From UBA8337 sp965662725 (GTDB lineage: Bacteria > Pseudomonadota > Alphaproteobacteria > RS24): 11,665 nucleotides of DNA. The stretch is taken from NCBI GenBank assembly GCA_965662725.1, contig CBFIIT010000044.1:1-11665 (forward strand), read 5' to 3'. Both the position numbers and the translations under genes were made by a program. This document shows, piece by piece, positions 5,561-11,665 of the stretch; the stretch's first letter is position 1; each line of letters opens with the position of its first letter. A model generated the notes under the pieces. The model was given only the letters and a program-made list of their open reading frames with translations, did no database searches and was not told where the DNA came from.

Positions 5561-8500
5561 GTTATCCCGATTGGCTCCGGCGCCGGAACCCGTGAGGGTG
5601 GCGAAGGTGGTACAACAACAACACCAACACCACCGGCACCGACTGAAAGCACTGAACCTTCCTTTAAGCTGTTTGTCCTGGACGGCGCGATTGAAGGTGC
5701 GCTTGTTTACGTCGTTAATGAAGACGGCACGAAAACGGAAATTGGCCGAACCGGCCCTGATGGCAGTGTCGATATTGCGGCCGAGCATAAAGGCAAAAAG
5801 GTTGAAGTTGACCTCAATGGCGCCACTGATTTGGCAACTTTGCAAACATTTGCAGAGGGCGACATGTATGAGGTGGCCTTGCCGGACGACGCCAATGGAC
5901 AAACCGTTGTTGCATCGCCGATTACCACCATCATCACCCAGTTGCAGGAAGAAAACGAAGAGCTTTCTGACGAGGAAGCCATTGAAGAAGTGTTTGGCGA
6001 TGGCACTGCCATTACCGCATCTCACCTGCACGACCCTGACAATTATATTGCCCCGGAAGTAGCGGTCACCGGCAAAACCCGCACCAATCCGGAGACCATT
6101 CGTGAAATGGTCGCGAAGACTTCGGTTGTCATTCAGAAATTGCTGGAGCAAGAACGCACAGATAATGACGATAGCGACACGGCTCTCAGCATCATCAAAG
6201 AAGATGATAATGGCATCACCTCGGCTGATTTGGATACCGATTATCAAGCCAAAGTCAGCGAAGCGCTGACCGCGGCGCGCGCCCGCACAAGTGGTGAGCC
6301 GATTGCCAATCCGGATATTACACGCGGCGATACGACAGCGACAAATTACGATGAAGACACTCTTGTCTCTATTGATATTGAAGACTGGGGCTTTCGTGAC
6401 CCGGGCGGCAATACCGAGAACACCCCTGAGGCAGATGATGACGCGCCGGTCTCCATCACCATTTCAACCATTACGCTGACTCAGGAAGATGGCTCAGATG
6501 TAACAGGCGCGGCGGCCGGTAAATTTGTGCTGGCTGACGGCTCTGATGCACCGACAACAATCACGCTGGCGCAGCTTGCCGGTTTGAAATTCGAGCCTGC
6601 CGCCAATGTGTTTGGCGATGTGACGGTTACCTTTACCGCCAATGATGGCGAGCGCGATTCACCGGAAGCGGAGCTGACCTTCACCATTGATAGCGTTAAT
6701 GACCTTCCGGCCGATATCGCCATGACGGGCAACCGAGGCACCGATGAAGCCACTCGTTTTGTCTTGCAAGACGGTGAAGTGAAACTGGCTGACGGCACTG
6801 TTGCCGGTCTTATTTTCGCAACCGATGTGGAAGATGACGATACAACCCTAATTATTGCGATTGAGGATGGCGGCGACGGTGCCCTGTTTACGCTGGGCGA
6901 TGACAACACATTGCGCCTCAAAGAAGGTGCGACCGCCAAAAAAGGCGGCGAGACCTATTCCGTCACCATTAAAGTGACAGATAGCGATGGCGGCTTCAGC
7001 ACAGAGACTTTCACCATTGTGCAGGCCGGTATTTATCTGACGCAAACGACAGATACGCACTTCTTCTCGAACCATAAAAATGCTGACGGGCAGGGCCTGT
7101 TGGATGAGGAAGTCGATCCCGATACGGCGACCGGTACGGTTGATGTAAATGTCGGCGCGCGCGCTTTGGCCGGCTTGCGGGTCTATGCCGATGCAACTGA
7201 TGACTGGGCAATTAAAGTATCTACCGATGCGACAACGGCATTGCCGACAAGTTCGGTTGTGCTGGCGACAATTAATAGTGATGGCACGGGCTTTACCGAA
7301 GGCAGCAACGCCGCTTTCACCGATGCCAATATCTCCGGCACCACCGTCACGGTGCCAACTGATATTGATTTCACTGTGCCTGCCGCCACCATTGCGTCTG
7401 CCGGTTTCTCCGCGCTTACCATGGTCGCCGATTATAAGGTTTGGGCTGTATATAATGCGGCTGATGATAGCTGGAGCGTGGCCACAGGCGCGGCTTTGCC
7501 GACTGCCGGTTTGATTGTTGAACTGGGCACGGTAAATGCTGCCGGTGATGGTTTTGAAGATGGCGCACATGCCGCGTTAACAGTGGGAACTGTGGCACAA
7601 AAAAGTATCACGCTGAACGCGGATTTGACCATTAATTTACCGGACCTCCGTGTCGTTTCGGGTGTTGTTATCACCGGCGCGGTGGAAAACGCCCACACAC
7701 TTTATGCTGAATATGACGGCGCAACGAATAGCTGGGAACTGAAAAGTATCGCGATTGCCGACTATGCTGCTTATGCCATGAATGCCATTACGCATGTCAT
7801 TAACAGCGACGTCGACGGCAACGGCAACGGTTACGGGAGGGTCGGCACAAGCCTTACTAACACTTCCATTAACAGCATCTTTAATTGGTCCGGTGACACG
7901 CTTGTTGCCATTGCAACCCATCCTATCAATCGAAACGACCCTACTATTGCGTCTAGCGGTTTCGCGCCGATAGCGGCCGCAATTGGGGACCATATTTGGG
8001 CCGAATGGGCTGACGGCGCGTGGACATTAAACTCCGGCGCAACGCTGCCGGTTTCAGGCGCGTTTTTTAACCTCAATCTGCAAGTTCAAGCTGATGGCTC
8101 ATTGAGCCCCACGGTAGCGCAGATAGATGTTACTGACCACGCTTCCGAAACCTCTCCGGCAATTGCGCTCGGTGAAGATATCAGCATCACTGACGTAAAT
8201 GCTGTTGCGACAGCGGAAGCCTCGCTGACAGTGTCAGACACAAACGGCAAGGGCGTTGAAGTCGGCACATTGGGTGTTGAGGGTGAAGCCGGAACACTGG
8301 TCTTCACCATTACCGGTGGTGCGGATGCCGATGATTTTGTTATTCAGAATGGCATTTTATATTACGTCGGCGACAATACCGGCGATTTTGACAATGCTGA
8401 AACACGCCCGGTCTATGACCTTGAAATCAGCTACACTGTTTCAGGCACTCACACATTGGCAGCCGGTGACCGAAAAGATGTGCAGCGCGATGGCGTGGCA

Positions 8501-11500
8501 ACCGGCGATGCAGCCAATATAGATGACGCAAGTTTCGCCCTAAATGGCGGCGCGGTTAGCGGCGCAGAATTTGTCGCGGCTGAAGACTTTGATCTGGCTG
8601 AATTGCGATTAAATGATGGTGGTGGTGATGATGACTGGTTGGTGCTGACAGCGAAGGCCGATGGCCCGGCTGCCGGCGTGGCAGGCAATGGCTTGCGCTT
8701 CAAATTTGAAACTTCCGATGATGTCGGAACCGGCGTTAAGGAAATCACACTCGACAGCACCGGTGTTGCCGGTGAGTTTACCATTATTGTTACCCTCAAT
8801 GCCGATGGCGCTAGTTTTGATGAGATTGAAGCTGAACTGAGAACAGCAATTACCGATGGCGGTGTATTGGCAGACCATATCGGCTCCATTACTGAAGGCC
8901 CTGGTCATGCCGCTTACACTGGCAATACCATGTATCCCGAAGATTTTGGCAGCGTCACAGACGGTAGTGACGGCACACGAACAACAGAATTTGTTCCGAG
9001 CGATAGTGCAACAGATGGCTCAGACGCCACCCGCACCATAGATGTGGCGGCAGGCACTATTTATCTGTCCGACAGCAGTACACCGGTTAGCTTTGCCGCA
9101 GTAACCGATTTGGACATCGGCCTTGGCAAAGGGCAGGTGATTGTCACCGTCACCGGTTCAACCGGCACGGCAAGCTGGCTGGCTGATGGCGACGCGCTTC
9201 CGGCAAATGCCTATGTGCTGTCCACTGTCAGCGCCTATGACGCAAAATATGATGGCGAATTGGTCAAAGCCGACGGTTCAGCCTATAGCACCGCCCCAAC
9301 ATCTGCGGCCGGTGTTACGGCGGTCACGGGTGCCGATGCGGTTGCCGCCAGTGCCACCATTGGCGGACTTACCTTTACGGCAGACACTGCAGGGGTCGGC
9401 GGCAACGCCATTACCGTTGAGTTTGTTGTCGGCGCTGATGGCGACCCGCTTTCGGTTGCCGTAACCGCCAATGCGATTGTTGTCACGCTGGCCACCACCG
9501 GCACGGCGGGCACTTCAATGCTGGCCGAAATTAAAGCCGCCATTGAAGCCAGCACGCCTGCGGCGGCTCTGGTTGATATTGCAAACCCGGCAAATGGCGC
9601 AGATGCTGCCAATGCTGCGGTTGCTGAAGCCAGCCTCACAGGTGGCGCAGACCTTGTTGATGAAGTTAAAGCAACGCGCGTCATCACTTTTGCCGATGCC
9701 GGTAAAATCACCATTGATGGCACCGATATTACTATCGCCGCCAACACGCAAGTGACCACCGAAAACATGGATGCAGGCGTTCTGGTTATCGATTTGGATG
9801 ACAGCAACACTGTCAAATTCCTTACCGAAGCTGAATTGGCCGCCTCAACAGCCAATATCAAAGTGCTGGCGACAATTGCCGCCGGAGCCACAGGCGCGGT
9901 GACGGTTGACGCCACGAATCCGCAAACCATAACCGACAATAGCGGCACTGCGGCCGCAGCCGACGACACAGTCACCTACACACTGGCCGCGAAAACAGAG
10001 GAATATCAGGTCAATCTGATTAACCTGAACGACAATCTGCCGGAATTTGATGATGTCGAAACAACGGTCAGTGTGCTTGAAAATGCCGCAACGGGCACTG
10101 TGCTGCAAACTTTGAAAGCAACTGATGCCGATGGCGACCCGGTGACTTATGCTTTTTCAGGGAGCGTGCGCGCATTTGCCGAGGCAGATGGCGTCGGTCG
10201 TCAAATAACAAACAACCCATTTAGGTTGGAAACGCAGGCAGACGGTTCGGTTAATTTGGTACTGGACGACGCTATCGATTTTGAAACGGCCCAGAAATAC
10301 ATTGTCACAGTGAAGGCAACCTCCGCTTCCAGCTTGCGGGATGCCCCAACGCCATTGAGTAACCAGAAAACCATCGATCTGACCATCAACATCGGAAATG
10401 TAAACGAAGCACCGACCGCCGTGTCCTTAGTCGGCAATGTGGTTGATACGCAAGTATTCCCGACCGATGGTGTTTTGGTGGGTTTGATGAGCTCCACCGA
10501 TGAGGACGCCAATGAAACCTTCACCTATACGGTCGGTGGCGCAGATGCGACGCATTTCACCGTGCGCGGCAATCAGTTGTTCTATACGGGTGGCGCAGAC
10601 AATGTGAAAGACAGCTACGCCATTTCCATCACCACCACGGATTCAGGCAACAATAAAGTCACCGATGATTTTGAACTGACCGCAGGCACACCGACGCTTG
10701 ATAATGGCGTTTTGGAAGAAGCTGCCGATGCCACCACCGATGGCACGCCGGAAGTGCCGGAAAAATACAGCGACTTCACCGCTGATGCGGATTATTTCGT
10801 CTATATTCATAAAGACTCTCCGGCGGTTATTCGGGTGTCGAAGACGGACCCGGCCGGTGCCGATGTCACGGTGCTGTCACGGATTGATATTGACCGTGGG
10901 AACGGCGATGAATTCCGGCCGGTAAGCAATAGCCGAGACAATAAAGGCCTCAATAACCAACTGAAAAGGAAGTTCACTCTTGATGACGACACGAAATTGG
11001 AGCTGAAAGAGGATGCTTCGGGCGCGCTTCTATATAAAGCGACGCATGATATCGCGCTTAAAGACAAAGAGCCTTTGAGCTTTGATGCGGCGGCGGAAGA
11101 TAAAATTTTCGCCATGCTGATTGGCACACCAAACCATTTCAACTGGGTGATTAATGTCGCGTCAGCACTGCCGACAACGCAAGACACGTTTAATGGCCAA
11201 GTCATTTCGCGGGTAATTGAATTGGGCACGGTTGACGCCACAGATGGCGTCACCGGCGGCAGCCTGCTCGGCACTGATTTGGTGTCGTTTGTCGATGGCA
11301 ATGCCGATGGCAATGGCAAAGTCACCATTCAGCCGATTTGGTTCGGCGCGGCGGGACACTATCTTTACGCCCGATTTGACGATGGCGAATGGGCTCTCAA
11401 AACCGCCATTTGGCCGTCGGGTGCACAAACCATCCGCATGACCCGGATTAATGAAGATGGCGATGGTTTCACCACTGGCGCCCCGGCCGGTTTCACCAAA

Positions 11501-11665
11501 ATTGCGATGGATGACGGCAACCCCGACAGTGTCGCCGATAATGTGGTGATTTTCACTATGCCGGCGACACTTACTCCGGCCGACAACCAAAAAATTCGCG
11601 TGGATGTAGGCAGTATTGACATTGAATCCGCTGATATGGCTAACGCGCTGGAAGTGGGAACCGTC
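5381..11665 (+). CDS. Giant cadherin-like repeat surface lipoprotein/adhesin, 3' end outside window
   Basis: The frame runs without a stop to the window edge, giving 2,095 codons; the true length is unknown. In order: a 41-residue basic N-tail; a hydrophobic core ending in lipobox LAAC (Cys54); Gly55-60; a Thr/Pro linker (~78-93); a beta domain (FKLFVLDGAIEGALVYV, ~95-150) followed by SPITTIITQL (~179-188) and an acidic helix, as in the 'GATVFLD...VTPLTTL' N-terminal modules of large exported proteins; two tandem-95/cadherin-like domains (~333-441, ~446-550); four ~86-residue repeats (~599-920); a cadherin-like domain (~946-1040); two GN-type beta modules (~1087-1200, ~1313-1429); a true cadherin domain (~1550-1678); another cadherin-like one (~1680-1768); and a second cluster of the ~86-residue repeat (~1804 to the edge). 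The protein is rich in Asp, Thr, Ala, Gly and Val, poor in Lys/Arg, and has one cysteine. Function is inferred as adhesion or matrix. The secretion route is unseen because the C-terminus is missing. Confidence 0.9.
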   Translation, partial: MFFDRFLKLQTLKFRLLGSTSFGQLYSKENLPLLKFRREGAMLSPLIAGLLAACGGGGGGVIPIGSGAGTREGGEGGTTTTPTPPAPTESTEPSFKLFVLDGAIEGALVYVVNEDGTKTEIGRTGPDGSVDIAAEHKGKKVEVDLNGATDLATLQTFAEGDMYEVALPDDANGQTVVASPITTIITQLQEENEELSDEEAIEEVFGDGTAITASHLHDPDNYIAPEVAVTGKTRTNPETIREMVAKTSVVIQKLLEQERTDNDDSDTALSIIKEDDNGITSADLDTDYQAKVSEALTAARARTSGEPIANPDITRGDTTATNYDEDTLVSIDIEDWGFRDPGGNTENTPEADDDAPVSITISTITLTQEDGSDVTGAAAGKFVLADGSDAPTTITLAQLAGLKFEPAANVFGDVTVTFTANDGERDSPEAELTFTIDSVNDLPADIAMTGNRGTDEATRFVLQDGEVKLADGTVAGLIFATDVEDDDTTLIIAIEDGGDGALFTLGDDNTLRLKEGATAKKGGETYSVTIKVTDSDGGFSTETFTIVQAGIYLTQTTDTHFFSNHKNADGQGLLDEEVDPDTATGTVDVNVGARALAGLRVYADATDDWAIKVSTDATTALPTSSVVLATINSDGTGFTEGSNAAFTDANISGTTVTVPTDIDFTVPAATIASAGFSALTMVADYKVWAVYNAADDSWSVATGAALPTAGLIVELGTVNAAGDGFEDGAHAALTVGTVAQKSITLNADLTINLPDLRVVSGVVITGAVENAHTLYAEYDGATNSWELKSIAIADYAAYAMNAITHVINSDVDGNGNGYGRVGTSLTNTSINSIFNWSGDTLVAIATHPINRNDPTIASSGFAPIAAAIGDHIWAEWADGAWTLNSGATLPVSGAFFNLNLQVQADGSLSPTVAQIDVTDHASETSPAIALGEDISITDVNAVATAEASLTVSDTNGKGVEVGTLGVEGEAGTLVFTITGGADADDFVIQNGILYYVGDNTGDFDNAETRPVYDLEISYTVSGTHTLAAGDRKDVQRDGVATGDAANIDDASFALNGGAVSGAEFVAAEDFDLAELRLNDGGGDDDWLVLTAKADGPAAGVAGNGLRFKFETSDDVGTGVKEITLDSTGVAGEFTIIVTLNADGASFDEIEAELRTAITDGGVLADHIGSITEGPGHAAYTGNTMYPEDFGSVTDGSDGTRTTEFVPSDSATDGSDATRTIDVAAGTIYLSDSSTPVSFAAVTDLDIGLGKGQVIVTVTGSTGTASWLADGDALPANAYVLSTVSAYDAKYDGELVKADGSAYSTAPTSAAGVTAVTGADAVAASATIGGLTFTADTAGVGGNAITVEFVVGADGDPLSVAVTANAIVVTLATTGTAGTSMLAEIKAAIEASTPAAALVDIANPANGADAANAAVAEASLTGGADLVDEVKATRVITFADAGKITIDGTDITIAANTQVTTENMDAGVLVIDLDDSNTVKFLTEAELAASTANIKVLATIAAGATGAVTVDATNPQTITDNSGTAAAADDTVTYTLAAKTEEYQVNLINLNDNLPEFDDVETTVSVLENAATGTVLQTLKATDADGDPVTYAFSGSVRAFAEADGVGRQITNNPFRLETQADGSVNLVLDDAIDFETAQKYIVTVKATSASSLRDAPTPLSNQKTIDLTINIGNVNEAPTAVSLVGNVVDTQVFPTDGVLVGLMSSTDEDANETFTYTVGGADATHFTVRGNQLFYTGGADNVKDSYAISITTTDSGNNKVTDDFELTAGTPTLDNGVLEEAADATTDGTPEVPEKYSDFTADADYFVYIHKDSPAVIRVSKTDPAGADVTVLSRIDIDRGNGDEFRPVSNSRDNKGLNNQLKRKFTLDDDTKLELKEDASGALLYKATHDIALKDKEPLSFDAAAEDKIFAMLIGTPNHFNWVINVASALPTTQDTFNGQVISRVIELGTVDATDGVTGGSLLGTDLVSFVDGNADGNGKVTIQPIWFGAAGHYLYARFDDGEWALKTAIWPSGAQTIRMTRINEDGDGFTTGAPAGFTKIAMDDGNPDSVADNVVIFTMPATLTPADNQKIRVDVGSIDIESADMANALEVGTV
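7175..8092 (+). repeat. Divergent ~86-residue protein repeat, cluster A (4 units)
   Basis: Four units start at protein residues of about 599 (LRVYADATDDWAIKV), 685 (YKVWAVYNAADDSWSV), 772 (HTLYAEYDGATNSWEL) and 870 (DHIWAEWADGAWTL), giving spacings of 86, 87 and 98. Shared pattern: hydrophobic-[YW]-A-x-[YWFD]-Asp-rich turn-W-[AES]-[ILV], then 6-10 residues, usually LP, then a beta strand (VVLATINSDG, LIVELGTVNAAGDG), an acidic Gly loop (GTGF, GDGF, DGNGNGYG) and a Thr/Val-rich strand. The third unit is longer. Copies are far apart at DNA level, so this is an old duplication. I do not recognise the family. Confidence 0.6.
8636..9667 (+). repeat. Two copies of a GN-type beta module
   Basis: Residues ~1087-1200 (LVLTAKADGPAAGVAGNGLRF, then IIVTLNADGASFDEIEAEL) and ~1313-1429 (LTFTADTAGVGGNAITVEF, then IVVTLATTGTAGTSMLAEI) follow the same plan: LT-x-TA-x-x-G...GN-[LI]-x-[FV]-x-F, a variable stretch, I-[IV]-VTL, then a helix with EI-x-A. 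The plan resembles a module common in phage tail-sheath proteins and bacterial adhesins. Linker sequence of ~110 residues, with acidic DGSDGTR-like turns, separates the copies. Confidence 0.5.
10022..10416 (+). other. Canonical cadherin domain
   Basis: Residues ~1549-1678 of the giant protein. It starts with the inter-domain linker LNDNLPEF (Asp1551, Pro1554, Phe1556), followed by VSVLENAATGTVLQTLKATDADGD (in the usual place of the calcium-binding TDxD), then DDAIDFETAQKYIVTVKA (the family's LDxE...Y-x-hxVxA) and ends at NVNEAP. This is the one domain with the full cadherin calcium signature. The others in the protein are looser. Confidence 0.75.
10790..11665 (+). repeat. Divergent ~86-residue protein repeat, cluster B (at least 3 units, runs off the window)
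   Basis: Units begin near residues 1804 (DYFVYIHKDSPAVIRVSKT), 1907 (DKIFAMLIG...HFNWVINVASALP) and 1993 (HYLYARFDDGEWAL). The matching downstream loops are SRIDIDRGNGDEF, VIELGTVDATDGVTGG and TRINEDGDGFTTGAPAG; the LELGTV/IELGTV and DGDGF phrases are the same as in cluster A, some 900 residues earlier. The last visible residues (ALEVGTV) look like the start of the next loop, so the array continues. The first unit is the least typical. Confidence 0.55.

Noticed and set aside
5528..6247. Long minus-strand frame of 239 codons under the giant gene
   Set aside because: It is a shadow of the plus-strand gene, which is open over 2,095 codons with lipobox, SD and recognisable domains.
9283..9975. 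Minus-strand Ala/Val/Ser-rich frame of 230 codons
   Set aside because: Its composition is the reverse complement of the Ala/Thr/Gly-rich giant protein; no independent start signal or domain.

Overview
The window looks like a chromosomal segment of an alphaproteobacterium with moderate GC. The protein families and the glmU-glmS layout point that way. A marine SAR116/Rhodospirillales-like lineage is my guess, based on the domain style of the large surface protein, and is not proven. There are no tRNA or rRNA genes, CRISPR arrays, IS elements or phage genes in view. Two thirds of the window is real, recognisable coding sequence, and the right half is a single giant reading frame that leaves the window still open.

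Left, plus strand (1-3447): a tight four-gene block. The 3' part of glmU abuts glmS with no intergenic base, giving the branch from fructose-6-phosphate to UDP-N-acetylglucosamine that feeds peptidoglycan and lipopolysaccharide. It is followed by a small acidic alanine-rich protein of unknown function and a DCC-family (DUF393) CxxC protein, which overlap by four bases and are probably translationally coupled.

Middle, minus strand (3448-4924): a divergent operon read right to left. It holds an aminoglycoside-phosphotransferase-fold protein, a DUF6285 protein and a 28-residue predicted lipoprotein, joined by 1-base and 4-base overlaps. Its last stop codon directly abuts the last stop codon of the glm block, so the two operons meet tail to tail with no spacer.

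Intergenic (4925-5380): a divergent promoter/leader region with several stem-loops, including one shaped like an intrinsic terminator, and no convincing gene.

Right, plus strand (5381-11665 and beyond): a giant gene with 2,095 codons visible and no stop. It encodes a long N-terminal tail, a lipobox cysteine at residue 54 followed by six glycines, a Thr/Pro linker, an N-terminal beta domain with a 'SPITT' segment, cadherin-like domains (one with the classical NDNxPxF linker), two copies of a 'GN-[IL]-x-[VF]' beta module like those in phage sheath proteins and adhesins, and two clusters of a divergent ~86-residue repeat that I do not recognise. The lipobox cysteine is the only cysteine I find in the whole visible protein. 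It is most likely an exported, surface-anchored adhesin or matrix protein. The unrecognised repeat family is the most novel thing in the window.
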